Positions 34,992 through 43,950 of a stretch of 64,000 nt of DNA are shown one piece after another. Source of the stretch: Phycisphaerae bacterium (GTDB lineage: Bacteria > Planctomycetota > Phycisphaerae > Phycisphaerales > Phycisphaeraceae); the NCBI GenBank assembly GCA_030426385.1, contig JAUHYI010000005.1, positions 32,996 through 96,995 of the forward strand. The letters run 5' to 3'. The notes beneath the pieces are model-generated. The model saw nothing but the letters and a program-made list of their open reading frames with translations. It was not told the DNA's origin and did no database searches. The translations under genes and the position numbers were made by a program. The number at the start of each line of letters is the position of its first letter. Positions within the stretch are counted from its first letter, which is position 1.

Positions 34992-36734
34992 ATGATGAAA
35001 GAGTGGTGGCCACGCGTTGTGATTGTGCTGTTGATGGTGTTGGTGGTGGGTGTCCCGTTTTTGTTGCGACCTGCGGGGGAAACGGATGCGATGCCTATGG
35101 GAGGTGATGGGAATACGGGGGAAAATGTGGGGGGGCGGTTGGTGATTTTGAGTCCGCACAATGAGCAGATTCGATTTGAACTGTCACGTGGTTTTAATCG
35201 GTATCGCGTGGATCAGGGGTTGGTGCCGATTACATTTGATTGGCGTAGTTCGGGGGGCACGACGGATTTGCGTAAGCAGATCATTTCGGAATTTGAATCG
35301 CAAGCACGGCAAGCGATTGATGATGGTACGCCGATCGGGGGGATTGGTTACGACTTGTTTTTTGGGGGCGGGGAATACGATCACAACAAGGTCGCCAAGG
35401 GTGTGACGCAATCGGATACGTATGCGGGTCATCCTGATGCGGACCAGATCGCGCGGTGGGAAGGCATTGGCGTGGCTGTCGAGCTGATTGAACATGATGG
35501 AAAAAAAACGCACACGCGCAGCATTGCCTTTCCAATCAGCGTGTCGCCGGAGTTGGATGCGTCGTTGATCGCGTTGGTGTTTCCATCAGCCACGATTGCG
35601 GGCGAGCGGTTGTATCATCCAGAGTTTCGATGGGTGGGAACCGCGTTGTCGAATTTTGGTATCGCATACAACCGTGATGTGTTATCGATGTTGAATTTGC
35701 CGGAGCCGACGACATGGGCAGACTTGGCGGATGGTCGTTATCAGGGTTGGCTGGCGCTGGCTGATCCGGGGCATAGCGGGTCGATCGCGGCGACATACAA
35801 CGCGATCCTGCGGCGGTTGGGTTGGGCGGACGGTTGGAGTCTGCTGCGGCGGACGTTTGCCAATGCGCGTTATTTTTCAGCCGGAGCAACGAAGGTGCCC
35901 ACCGATGTATCTGCCGGTGAGGCGGCCGCGGGCATGTGCATTGATTTTTATGGCCGGTTCCAGGCGCAGTCGGTGGGGAATGTGGGCCGTGTGGGGGAAA
36001 ACGTGGGCGGGGGAAGGATGGGGTACGTGGATCCGGTGCATATGACGGCGACGACTGCGGACCCGATCAGTTTGTTGCATGGTGCGCCGAGTCGAGAATT
36101 AGCGGTCGAATTTATTTCGTGGATGCTATCGAAACGTGGGCAGCGATTGTGGCAGCAGCGATTGGATTTGCCTGCGGATCAACATGGTCCGGCACGATTT
36201 GAATTGCGTCGTTTGCCGGTGCGTCGCGATTTATACACGGCAGAGGAGATGGCCGACTGGGCGGATCAGGTCGATCCTTTTACGGATATCGCGGCGCCTT
36301 TTGCGCCGGGGATGCCTGACATGTTTGGGCCGATCGCAACGGTGGCCCATGCGATGGCGATCAATCAGCATGAGGCGCTGCGTGACGCGTGGGCAGCGAT
36401 CCAACGACAGCCTGCGGACAGTGCAACACGAGCGGCGATGGTGGCGCTGTTCGATGCGATGCCTGCGGAGTTGACGTTGACCTGGCCTGATGCGGACATG
36501 GCGGCCCACTGGCAGACCTACATCAATGACAAGGAACACCCGCGCTATCAGGCGACGACGGATCATCTCACGCAATTCGTCAATAGCGTGACCGGACGAT
36601 GGCGCGATATCGATGAACTCACGGGTACCAATCGCACCGCGCTATTGGGGCGCGATCAACGGCTGGCAGACACGCTGGCATGGACCGCGTTTTTCCGCGA
36701 AAATTATCGACAGATCATGGCGTTGGGACAATGA
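34992..36734 (+). CDS. Extracellular solute-binding protein (ABC transporter type)
   Basis: The protein has 580 residues. A membrane segment (VVIVLLMVLVVGVPFLL) near the N-terminus acts as signal peptide or anchor. The binding fold follows: LVILSPHNEQIRFELSRGFN, GGIGYDLFFGGGEYD, GIAYNRDVLSMLNLPEPTTW, LADPGHSGSIAATYNAIL and LSKRGQRLWQQR are typical of type 2 periplasmic binding proteins of the iron/sulfonate group. The ligand is not clear. Gly-rich inserts occur at about 37-50 (GNTGENVGGR) and 329-345 (GNVGRVGENVGGGR). The start at 34992 or 34995 follows GGAG; 34968 is also in frame. No permease or ATPase is adjacent. Confidence 0.85.
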   Translation: MMKEWWPRVVIVLLMVLVVGVPFLLRPAGETDAMPMGGDGNTGENVGGRLVILSPHNEQIRFELSRGFNRYRVDQGLVPITFDWRSSGGTTDLRKQIISEFESQARQAIDDGTPIGGIGYDLFFGGGEYDHNKVAKGVTQSDTYAGHPDADQIARWEGIGVAVELIEHDGKKTHTRSIAFPISVSPELDASLIALVFPSATIAGERLYHPEFRWVGTALSNFGIAYNRDVLSMLNLPEPTTWADLADGRYQGWLALADPGHSGSIAATYNAILRRLGWADGWSLLRRTFANARYFSAGATKVPTDVSAGEAAAGMCIDFYGRFQAQSVGNVGRVGENVGGGRMGYVDPVHMTATTADPISLLHGAPSRELAVEFISWMLSKRGQRLWQQRLDLPADQHGPARFELRRLPVRRDLYTAEEMADWADQVDPFTDIAAPFAPGMPDMFGPIATVAHAMAINQHEALRDAWAAIQRQPADSATRAAMVALFDAMPAELTLTWPDADMAAHWQTYINDKEHPRYQATTDHLTQFVNSVTGRWRDIDELTGTNRTALLGRDQRLADTLAWTAFFRENYRQIMALGQ

Positions 36735-36773
36735 ATTTTTGTGTGTAGCGGGTTAGGGTGTGTGTGGCGGAGA

Positions 36774-36801
36774 AGCAGGAAGCAGGGAGCAGGAAGCAGG
36801 G
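36774..36801. repeat. Tandem 7-bp repeat (AGCAGGA/AGCAGGG), four units
   Basis: Alternating units AGCAGGA and AGCAGGG lie in the convergent gap between the solute-binding protein gene and psd. No coding role is seen. Confidence 0.85.
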
Positions 36802-36862
36802 CCGCTGCCGCATCAGTGTGACGTCGTGTTGTCGTGTCAAAATCGTTGCACTGTGCTTGTGA

Positions 36863-36888
36863 TAGCCGTCGGTGAATACCGACGGGCC
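36863..36888 (-). repeat. Palindromic repeat family A, minus orientation
   Basis: CCGTCGGTGAATACCGACGG is a perfect 8-bp stem with a GAAT loop. It lies in the gap between convergent genes. Confidence 0.8.
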
Positions 36889-37032
36889 CCGTGTTGCGAA
36901 GGCGAGTAGAAGTGTTGTTTGCAACCAGATGCGGTGCGAGAACCGGCATGGGACGCTGCGCGTCTCCCGCTAAACATTGACCTTCTTGGCTTTGACCAGT
37001 GCGTGGCTGTGTTTCGCTTTGCGTGTTATGCG

Positions 37033-38220
37033 TTACGCATTGCGATTATTGTCAGGCGAATAGAACAACTCGCCTATCTCCATCTGCCTTCCTACCTGTC
37101 CACGTTCCCCTCCATCGTCCTCATCCCCGGCTTTGTCCTCCGCCTTTTTGGCCACACTTGTCTCAGCATTCAGTGCCGATTTTTTATCTGCGTTTTCCTC
37201 AGTATTCCCATTAACATTTTCAACGGGTTTGTCGTCGTCTGTGGTGTCGTCGTCCGATGCGTCGTCCGATGCGTTGTCCGATGCGTTGTCCGATTCGTTG
37301 GCAAGTGGTGTTGCATCGTCGGCAGATCCGATCGTCACTGGCGAGGTGGTTGCGGTAGCTGTGGGTTGTTCAGATGTGTCTGTAGATACGGTTGTAGATG
37401 ATGTGGCAGATGTTGCAGTCGTATCGGGGGCCTTGTTCGGTTCAGGCGTTTTAGCCGATCCGATTGGTTCAGCCGTTTCGGCATCAGGTTGAGCATCCGA
37501 TGGCTCTTCGGCATACAAATCCGATTGCGGATGATCGTGGCGTCCGGGTGGGCCCTGGGGTTCGTTGGGTGTGCGGATGTTGGCGATGACGGTGGTGCCG
37601 CCTTGGACTTTTTGACCCTGTTGAATCTGCACCTCAGGTTTCAAGGTGTGAGGCAGATACAGTTCCGTGGTCGAGCCGAGTTTGATAATGCCCAGGCGTT
37701 CGCCGCGTTGCAGGATCTGGCCTTCACGCACCCCGCAATAGATGGTGCGAGCCAGCAAGCCCGCGACCTGTCGGACGGCAGCGATGGGGTATTGCCGAGT
37801 GGGATGATAGAGCGCCAGAAAATTGGATTCGTTGTCCTCGGCCGATTCGGGGTTGAGTGCATTGCGATGCAGGCCGGGCTTGTGGGTGATGGTCTGCACG
37901 ATGCAATGGCATGGGGAGCGATTGACGTGGACGTTGGCGACGGACAGAAAAATTCGCACGCAGACGGCCGGGCCGTTGAGTGGTTCGAAATGTTCGATTT
38001 CATGAATGGAACTGACGCGACCATCAGCGGGACTGACGACGATGCCACGTTGCGAAGGAATGCGTCGATCCGGATCACGGAAAAAACTGATCAGGGCGAA
38101 GGTGAGGATGATCGTAGGGATGGCGAGCCACCACCAGCCGACGATCAACAGGGTGATCGTCAGTAATGCGCCAGCTGCGGCAATCGTGAGCCATTCGCTT
38201 TTAGCGTAGGTGCTAAGCAT
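37033..38220 (-). CDS. psd: Phosphatidylserine decarboxylase with acidic C-terminal tail
   Basis: The protein has 395 residues with the start at 38220. Two hydrophobic segments near the N-terminus precede the core with FFRDPDRRIP, VVSPADGRV, VRIFLSVANVHVNR and IIKLGSTTELYLP. Self-cleavage should occur at G182-S183 to form the pyruvoyl group. LGST is the form seen in short, PSD-A-like enzymes of about 210 residues. The core ends near residue 215; the remaining 180 residues are Asp/Glu/Thr/Ser-rich and disordered, with tandem (N/D)ASD units. Such a tail is not part of the family. It makes phosphatidylethanolamine from the product of PssA. Confidence 0.92.
   Translation of the reverse strand: MLSTYAKSEWLTIAAAGALLTITLLIVGWWWLAIPTIILTFALISFFRDPDRRIPSQRGIVVSPADGRVSSIHEIEHFEPLNGPAVCVRIFLSVANVHVNRSPCHCIVQTITHKPGLHRNALNPESAEDNESNFLALYHPTRQYPIAAVRQVAGLLARTIYCGVREGQILQRGERLGIIKLGSTTELYLPHTLKPEVQIQQGQKVQGGTTVIANIRTPNEPQGPPGRHDHPQSDLYAEEPSDAQPDAETAEPIGSAKTPEPNKAPDTTATSATSSTTVSTDTSEQPTATATTSPVTIGSADDATPLANESDNASDNASDDASDDDTTDDDKPVENVNGNTEENADKKSALNAETSVAKKAEDKAGDEDDGGERGQVGRQMEIGELFYSPDNNRNA
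37253..37300 (-). repeat. Tandem 12-bp repeat in the psd tail, four units
   Basis: Units TCCGATGCGTTG (with small changes) encode the Asn/Asp-Ala-Ser-Asp repeats. As with the G-rich repeat, the 12-bp period preserves the reading frame. Confidence 0.85.
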
Positions 38221-38343
38221 ACGAGTGTCTGACCCCCAGAACCCCACGACCCTGATCTAATCTGACTCTAATTGGGACGCACGATGGGATAGGCAGCGTT
38301 ACATACATGGCCGCGACCATCGGGTGCCGCGATGCGACGAGCA

Positions 38344-39486
38344 TCACCGATCGACAGCTTTACCAACGAACATGAACAGCACGCCGAGCACGATGGACAC
38401 GACGAGCAAGCCACCGGCAGCGCCCCACAACATGCCGTTGCTCTGGCTGAGGGTTTCGGTGACGCTGGATGCTGCGCCGCCGAGTGCGGAGACGGTGACG
38501 ATCAACACGAGCAGCAGGGCAATGAAAGAGCCGATGAGCATGCCCGCGACCAATCCTGCCCCGGCGGGATCCATCGCTTCGCTATAGCCAGCACCAATGG
38601 CGGTCATGCCGGTGGCTGATTCACCCGCTTCATCAACACTGGCGACATCGATATCGGCAAAACCACTGGACACGCCGGTGTCGGTCAGTGCGGTGCCTGT
38701 GCCGGTTTCGAAAACTGCCGACGAACCGGGCAGGTCTTCAAGTTTGGCATCCGAACCTTCGCCCGCGGGATAGATTTCGTCGAGCAATTCTGCGCCGAGA
38801 CTGGTGTCATCGGATTCGCGCGTCAGGTCCAGAAGCCCGGAGCCTGATCCAACGCTGTCGAGGGCGAGCATGTCTTCGTCAATGTTGGGCGAAGAAACCT
38901 GGGTCTGTGCCATGGGGTCGGCATGATCGATTTCGCCCGCGTCAAAGACACTGATGCCGGTTTGTGATTTGAGGTCGTCGGACTCGATGTTAGTGCCGGT
39001 GTCGTTGAGATCGATGTCGAACCCGGTGCCGGTTCCAGTGAGGCCGAGTCCTGTTGCGGACAGTTCAATGCCTGTGCCGTCAGCGGGGTCATCTAAATCC
39101 AATTCGTTGGTGCCGGTGAGGCCGATGCCCGAGCCGGTGGCAGAGAGGCCTGTGTCGGTGATGCCCATGATGTCAGCGGCATCGGTGGAACCGGTGTTGG
39201 AAGCCTCGTCGAGTGAAAGAGGAATCGCGTCGGTGGCGTCGGAGCGTCCGGTGTCCGCCAGACCGATGCCCGAATCCGCCAGGCCGATTCCTGAATCATC
39301 GCTCAATGACATGGCGTCGCCGGAATCACCACTGGCGAGTTGATCAACCTGATCACGTTTGAACATGATCTTGTTGCCGTCGCGCAGTTGATCCAGTTGG
39401 CCGCCTGAGACCATGGCCTGGATTTGGTCTTGTGATTTGCCCAAGCGTTGGGCAGCTTCTTCGAGAGTGTAAAACATCTTATCCAT
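38344..39486 (-). CDS. HTH (excisionase/MerR-like) domain protein with repeat linker and membrane anchor
   Basis: The protein has 380 residues. Residues 1-50 (MFYTLEEAAQRLGKSQDQIQ, then GNKIMFKRDQVDQL) are an excisionase-type winged helix. A long acidic Gly/Thr/Ser/Asp linker repeats SGIGLAD and TGIGL-like units (about 60-300). Two transmembrane helices close the protein (MLIGSFIALLLVLIVTVSA and a second ending FMFVGKAV). This layout is common in planctomycetes but its role is unknown; a membrane-tethered DNA- or protein-binding function is possible. AGGAG lies six bases before the ATG at 39486, which fixes the start. Confidence 0.85.
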   Translation of the reverse strand: MDKMFYTLEEAAQRLGKSQDQIQAMVSGGQLDQLRDGNKIMFKRDQVDQLASGDSGDAMSLSDDSGIGLADSGIGLADTGRSDATDAIPLSLDEASNTGSTDAADIMGITDTGLSATGSGIGLTGTNELDLDDPADGTGIELSATGLGLTGTGTGFDIDLNDTGTNIESDDLKSQTGISVFDAGEIDHADPMAQTQVSSPNIDEDMLALDSVGSGSGLLDLTRESDDTSLGAELLDEIYPAGEGSDAKLEDLPGSSAVFETGTGTALTDTGVSSGFADIDVASVDEAGESATGMTAIGAGYSEAMDPAGAGLVAGMLIGSFIALLLVLIVTVSALGGAASSVTETLSQSNGMLWGAAGGLLVVSIVLGVLFMFVGKAVDR

Positions 39487-39682
39487 CGAGCGCTCCTGTG
39501 GAACGGTTTTGGCGGAATGGTAGTAGCCAAGGCAGATCGGGCAGGTACCCAAAGAGCCGGGAGGCCGCCGGTGGGCCGGGGCTTACCCTAAACTGTAGAT
39601 TCTATCGTGCGTTGTGACAAGCCCGTCCCGGTCAGAATCCCCGGATTTTACGGATTGTTTTACATCGGGCATCAAGGGGGGC

Positions 39683-40537
39683 ATGATGGGGGCCATGTCC
39701 AGCCCGCGCCTGATCGATCCCATTGATGTCACGTTGCCCCATTTGCCACCCGAATTGGATGGCGTGCGCATTGCCCATCTGACGGATATGCACATCACCC
39801 GCTTGCGTTCTCGCTACACCGCGGTGGCGTCACGATTGGCCTGTATGCGATTGGATTTGGTGTTTTTGACCGGCGATTACATGACCTATCGCTACGATCA
39901 CGCGATTTCGGTGGACCTGCTGGGCAGGCTATGTCGTGAAGTACGTCCCCGGCATGGCATCTACGGCGTATTTGGCAATCACGATACGACGCCGTTGCGG
40001 CAGGTGCTGCGCGAGCTGCCCGTGCACTGGTTGGATAATCAAGCGGTGCAGCTCGACGGCCTACCGATGGAAATTTTCGGCATGGGGGCGGGGCATGGCC
40101 TGAATCCGGATGCGATGGCGCTGGCCTGCATGGCAACCAATCGACAGGCTGAGCAAGAGGCTCAAGTGGATGTCGATAATCCCAAGGGAAAACGTGGGGG
40201 GGGTGGGGGGGTGCGGGTGATGTTGTGTCATTGGCCGACGTATTTGCCGGTGGCATCGGACATGGGCATGGACCTGATGTTCAGTGGTCACACGCATGGC
40301 GGACAGATTCGTTTGCCCAATGGCTATGCCCCGCGCACGTCGACCGATCTGCCTGGCAAATTAGCCAGTGGCGTATTGCGTCATCGTGAGACGTTGTGTC
40401 TGGTTTCACGCGGCGTGGGCGAAACCGCGTTGCCCGTTCGGTTGTGGTGCAATCCGCATGTGCCGGTGTACACCTTGCATCGTGGCCCGATGCGCGGCAC
40501 GCCGACCGATAGTGTGACCAATGTCCAGCCGTGGTGA
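39683..40537 (+). CDS. Metallophosphoesterase, YkuE-like
   Basis: The protein has 284 residues. The five metallophosphoesterase motifs are present: LTDMHIT, TGDYMT, GNHDTT, CHWPTY and SGHTHGGQIRLP. The family includes YkuE and UDP-2,3-diacylglucosamine hydrolase-like enzymes; the substrate is not evident. A Gly run (KGKRGGGGGVRV, about 168-178) sits between motifs III and IV and comes from G-rich DNA at 40195-40212. I chose the ATG at 39683 because AAGGGGG precedes it; a GTG at 39614 is in frame. It has no signal peptide from this start. Confidence 0.9.
   Translation: MMGAMSSPRLIDPIDVTLPHLPPELDGVRIAHLTDMHITRLRSRYTAVASRLACMRLDLVFLTGDYMTYRYDHAISVDLLGRLCREVRPRHGIYGVFGNHDTTPLRQVLRELPVHWLDNQAVQLDGLPMEIFGMGAGHGLNPDAMALACMATNRQAEQEAQVDVDNPKGKRGGGGGVRVMLCHWPTYLPVASDMGMDLMFSGHTHGGQIRLPNGYAPRTSTDLPGKLASGVLRHRETLCLVSRGVGETALPVRLWCNPHVPVYTLHRGPMRGTPTDSVTNVQPW
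40188..40214 (+). repeat. G-rich repeat inside the phosphoesterase gene
   Basis: A single unit (GGGAAAACGTGGGGGGGGTG) is translated GKRGGGGGV in a loop between active-site motifs. Confidence 0.75.
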
Positions 40538-40617
40538 ACGGATAGACGGGCAGGTATATGCATAGCAAGCACTGCGCATCACGCACGAGCAAGCCACGGA
40601 TAAACCGCAGGTATTCC

Positions 40618-40648
40618 AGGGGAAATGTGTGGGGGGGGGAGGGGGGTT
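40618..40648 (+). repeat. G-rich repeat in a convergent gap
   Basis: AGGGGAAATGTGTGGGGGGG and following Gs lie between the phosphoesterase gene and the 3' end of the unknown gene; the last bases touch that gene's stop codon. Confidence 0.75.
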
Positions 40649-41465
40649 AGATCAGGTGTGCGAATTGGTCGTAGGGGCGTTTGCGTTGGTGACCCAAAGC
40701 ATTGAGCAGTGCGTCACGGCGATAGGGCACCATGCGTTCGAGAATGGATTCGAATCGGCGGGCAGCGACGATGGTGGTATTCATGCGTGAGCCAGCCACC
40801 GGCGGCAGCACTGCTACTGCGGCGAGCAACATGCCGCGCAAACGCACACGGCGCAGGTTCCGTCGAATGAAATTGAAGTCCGCGTATTCGAGCGTTAATC
40901 GTTCGCTTAAAAAAGCAATGTGGCCAGCCAGATCACCGCGTACTTGTCGACAGATGTTGATCAAGTCATCGTCGTGACTGGTGCGTACCACGTGTCGGCA
41001 TTGTTCAGCCAACACGATCAAGCGCATCAGATGCACGGACAATTCGAATCGCGCGCCGAGCTTGCGTCGCCACGTGGGAATGGGTCGCATGGTCAGGCGG
41101 ATGCTGGAGGGTTGCTGTTCGTTTTTTGGGGCAGAGCCATCGTCCTGGCATTGCGTCTGGCTTGGTGATTGGCATTGCGATTGGCATTGCTTATGGACCC
41201 GGGCAAACATGTGCGCGTGGTATTGGCGTTCCTTGAAATACAGACGCAAGGATTGCAGATAGGCCGGGTCGTCGTGACTGTGGACCTGTTCGGTTTTGAG
41301 CAACCAATGGTCATCGGTTTGCGACCAATGCTTGAGCCAGTTGTGGGGCGTGGTGGTATCGTCCGCACCGCAGGTTTCCCAGGTGATTTTGCCGCGTTGA
41401 TGGCGATTGTTCAGGAAGTGGCACAGCCAGTATCGACTGCGACTCCATTCGCGGTTGGTTTCCAT
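40647..41465 (-). CDS. Hypothetical protein
   Basis: The protein has 272 residues and is not recognised. The frame is open over its full length with a codon pattern like its neighbours. It is rich in Trp, His and Arg at the N-terminus (METNREWSRSRYWLCHFLNN), has a Gln/Ser/Cys run (about 92-105) over a 12-bp DNA repeat, and then long basic amphipathic helices (RFELSVHLMRLIVLAEQCRH and onward). The only hydrophobic stretch, GMLLAAVAVLPPVAG, may be a short membrane or buried helix. Nothing around it suggests a function. Confidence 0.6.
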   Translation of the reverse strand: METNREWSRSRYWLCHFLNNRHQRGKITWETCGADDTTTPHNWLKHWSQTDDHWLLKTEQVHSHDDPAYLQSLRLYFKERQYHAHMFARVHKQCQSQCQSPSQTQCQDDGSAPKNEQQPSSIRLTMRPIPTWRRKLGARFELSVHLMRLIVLAEQCRHVVRTSHDDDLINICRQVRGDLAGHIAFLSERLTLEYADFNFIRRNLRRVRLRGMLLAAVAVLPPVAGSRMNTTIVAARRFESILERMVPYRRDALLNALGHQRKRPYDQFAHLI

Positions 41466-41617
41466 GTTTCGTATTCCTCTTCCTCGCCGCCTTGGGTGGC
41501 CGTGTCATCTGTTTTATCTCCCTCCCATCCCTACATTGTATCGGCTAATGAGGGGGTGCTGAATAAAATCCGTGTGACATAGTAGACCCGCATCGCGAGT
41601 CGCGATACGATCGGGGT

Positions 41618-42046
41618 ATGCCAGTGGCCATGGAGTTAGTTCGGATTCTGATTCGCGAGACCAGTGACTCGCACGTGGTGGAATTGCGCGAAAAAGACGG
41701 GGAACGGCTGTTTAAAATCCTGATCGGCTGGACCGAAGCGTCGGCGATTGAACGGCGATTGATGGGCGAATTACCCCCCAGGCCGCAGACGCACGAACTG
41801 TTGGCCAGCGTGGTCGAACACATGGGCGGGCGTCTCGAGCAGATTGTGATCAATGATTTGAAGCACGACGAATTGGGGCGAGGCACGTTTTATGCCCGTT
41901 TAATGATCCGGCAGGGCGATCACGTATTGGATATCGACGCGCGTCCCAGCGATGCGATCGCATTGGGGGTGGCCACGGATGTGCCGATTTTTGTAGCAGA
42001 ACACGTGCTTGACGAGGTTTGCAAGGTAGATGACGAGGCGGTGTGA
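41618..42046 (+). CDS. Bifunctional nuclease family protein (DUF151)
   Basis: The protein has 142 residues. It is a single BFN domain with VVELREKDGERLFKILIGW, EASAIERRLMGE, RPQTHELLASVVEHMGG, and RPSDAIALGVATDVPIFVAEHVL. The block RPSDAIALG is the family hallmark. BFN proteins were described as DNase/RNase enzymes, but most bacterial members are uncharacterised. It is the last gene before the ribosomal superoperon promoter and probably a separate transcript. Confidence 0.92.
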   Translation: MPVAMELVRILIRETSDSHVVELREKDGERLFKILIGWTEASAIERRLMGELPPRPQTHELLASVVEHMGGRLEQIVINDLKHDELGRGTFYARLMIRQGDHVLDIDARPSDAIALGVATDVPIFVAEHVLDEVCKVDDEAV

Positions 42047-42097
42047 TGATTCGAATGACGATCAATACGCGTGCAGAAGTTGGGAAGTTAGATTCCT

Positions 42098-42175
42098 AGT
42101 AGCCCCCGGTGAATACCGGGGGGGGCGTGCGAGGAGAAAATTGAGGCCGCGCGAGTTTTCAACGGGATGGGTATT
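42098..42175 (-). repeat. Composite repeat: family A palindrome plus conserved flank (left copy)
   Basis: CCCCCGGTGAATACCGGGGG (42103-42122) is followed by a flank containing GAAAATTGAGGCCGCGCGAG (42134-42153). The reverse complement of the whole block matches 60133-60208 closely. The two copies flank the ribosomal superoperon in opposite orientation. Confidence 0.85.
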
Positions 42176-42330
42176 ATTCGTCCTGCAGCCAGTGGTGGTG
42201 TGTGTGTGTGTGTGGGGGGGGGTGGGGGTGGGGGGATACGGTTTTTGCTCAAATAAGACGGTGGGAATCGGGTTTTTCCCCCGAATTATCCCCGACCTTG
42301 AAAAAAAATCGCCCAGAGTCCGAAACGGGT

Positions 42331-42358
42331 TTGACACAGAAGCCCATTTAGGTACACT
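42331..42358 (+). promoter_or_regulatory. Sigma70-type promoter of the S10-spc-alpha superoperon
   Basis: TTGACA (42331-42336) is a perfect -35 hexamer. TACACT (42353-42358) follows after 16 bases as a 4-of-6 match to the -10 box. Transcription would begin near 42365, about 105 bases before rpsJ. Confidence 0.7.
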
Positions 42359-42469
42359 TTTCCTTCTGCCCAAAGTTGGGCCAGGGGTGTGGCTACCGCG
42401 TAACGGTGGCTCGAACACACAGACCACGCTTGAATTCGACTGTTTTTTTGTTAGCACGAAAGATTATTG

Positions 42470-42778
42470 ATGAGCACGGGCACGATCCGAATCCGCATGG
42501 AAGCCTATGACCACCAGGCCCTCGACGCGTCAGCGCGAGAGATCGTGGATCATGCCAAGCGCACCAACGCCAGGGTAGCTGGACCAGTTCCACTGCCAAC
42601 TCGCATCGAACGTTACACCGTTTTGCGTAGTCCGCACATCGATAAGAAATCGCGTGAGCAATTCGAAATCCGAACGCACAAGCGCATCATTGACATTAAA
42701 GATCCCAACGCCCGAACCGTTGAGGCGCTCAATCGACTGGTTGTGCCCGCTGGCGTGTTCGTCAAGATCAAGGCCTAG
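42470..42778 (+). CDS. rpsJ: 30S ribosomal protein S10
   Basis: The protein has 102 residues, the usual size. [40 protein letters not shown] and RTHKRIIDI are S10 signatures. It lies in the head of the 30S subunit and also acts in antitermination with NusB. It is the first gene of the superoperon. The start is ATG 42470; a TTG directly before it is also in frame. Confidence 0.98.
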   Translation: MSTGTIRIRMEAYDHQALDASAREIVDHAKRTNARVAGPVPLPTRIERYTVLRSPHIDKKSREQFEIRTHKRIIDIKDPNARTVEALNRLVVPAGVFVKIKA

Positions 42779-43035
42779 TGAGGGTTGGGCTGGGTTCTTG
42801 AGGGGCGGGTAAATAGTATTGCCGCGAGCCGGTTTGTATGAACCAGCTTGAACAACGGCTGAATCGAGTTTTGAAAATTTAGCAATCAAACGGGGTTGTG
42901 ATCCGCTGGTAAATCAGTTGCTCGCATGCATGAGTCAGTCGATGGCTCGGCACTGCGAAAACACTGGACGCCATGATCCGCAACCGGCCCACAGGTACGT
43001 AAGCCTGAAAGCCAGCACCCCCAGAGGTTAGAACG

Positions 43036-43719
43036 ATGACTACCGCATTATTAGGCCGCAAGGTCGGCATGACACGTATATTTGACGAGGCTGGCAATAA
43101 TCAGCCCGTGACCGTTATTCAAGTCGGTCCGTGTTTTGTCAGTCAAATTAAAACTCAGGAAACTGACGGTTACAACGCGATCCAGCTCGCGTTTGACGAC
43201 GTCAAAGCTCGCAACTCGACCCAGCCGGTGATCGGTCACGACGCTAAGGCGGGTTTGGGCAGCAAGCGTTTTCATCGCGAAGTTCGCCTGAATGATAAAG
43301 AAGCCGAGGCTGGGGGTTACGAGCTTGGGCAGGCCTTGAATGTCGACTTGTTTGATGAAATCAAATACGTCGATGTGATCGGCACCAGCAAAGGCAAGGG
43401 GACGCAGGGTGCGATGAAGCGGCATGGCTTTAAAGGTCAGCTTGCTAGTCACGGCGTGGAACGCAAGCATCGCTCGCCAGGTTCGATCGGCGGCCGATCG
43501 AGTAACCTGGGTACGGGTAAACCCAAAAAAGGCATCCGGATGGCCGGACGCATGGGGAATGAACGTGTCACAGTTCGCAGCCTTGAAGTGGTTGCGATTG
43601 ATAAAGACAATAACCTCCTGCTCGTCAAGGGACCGGTTCCCGGGGCGAACAAGGGGTTGGTAACGATTCGAAAGGCAATCAGGCTATATAAGAGCAAAAG
43701 CAACAAGGCAAAAGCATAA
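43036..43719 (+). CDS. rplC: 50S ribosomal protein L3
   Basis: The protein has 227 residues. It opens LLGRKVGMTRIFDEAGNNQP and contains GVERKHRSPGSIG and GNERVTVRSLEVV, as in all L3. It binds 23S rRNA near the peptidyl transferase centre early in assembly. AGAGG lies nine bases before the ATG. A 257-bp gap separates it from rpsJ, far wider than in most bacteria; I see no gene in that gap. Confidence 0.98.
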   Translation: MTTALLGRKVGMTRIFDEAGNNQPVTVIQVGPCFVSQIKTQETDGYNAIQLAFDDVKARNSTQPVIGHDAKAGLGSKRFHREVRLNDKEAEAGGYELGQALNVDLFDEIKYVDVIGTSKGKGTQGAMKRHGFKGQLASHGVERKHRSPGSIGGRSSNLGTGKPKKGIRMAGRMGNERVTVRSLEVVAIDKDNNLLLVKGPVPGANKGLVTIRKAIRLYKSKSNKAKA

Positions 43720-43950
43720 ACCTGCCTTGGAGAACGCCGTAAGTCGCGTCGATTGAAAGAGGCCTGCAAAACAGGTCAACATTAATCGGCTCATCGAAAC
43801 TGCGGCGGCGCGACATGCAAATTATCGAGCCGAGTCAACCGGCAATCAACGTCCCCATCGGACGTGTCGGCTGGCGCAACAGAACGTATCCCGGAACGGC
43901 AACTAACGTACAACAATGGCAAACAATGCCCGGGCCCGTAGGTAGAACCG

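Larger units (their letters stand above)
42047..42469. other. Leader region of the ribosomal superoperon
   Basis: This 423-bp stretch has no gene. It begins with a composite palindromic repeat (42098-42175), then a (GT)n and G-run tract (42194-42236), then the promoter. The transcribed leader of about 105 bases contains GCCCAA-AG-TTGGGC (42367-42380) and ACCG/CGGT hairpins, which may take part in control by a ribosomal protein. Confidence 0.65.

Noticed and set aside
36919..37401. Cys/Val-rich plus-strand open frame of 160 codons
   Set aside because: Its second half is antisense to the psd acidic tail, and the Cys/Val pattern comes from the 12-bp repeat read on the wrong strand.
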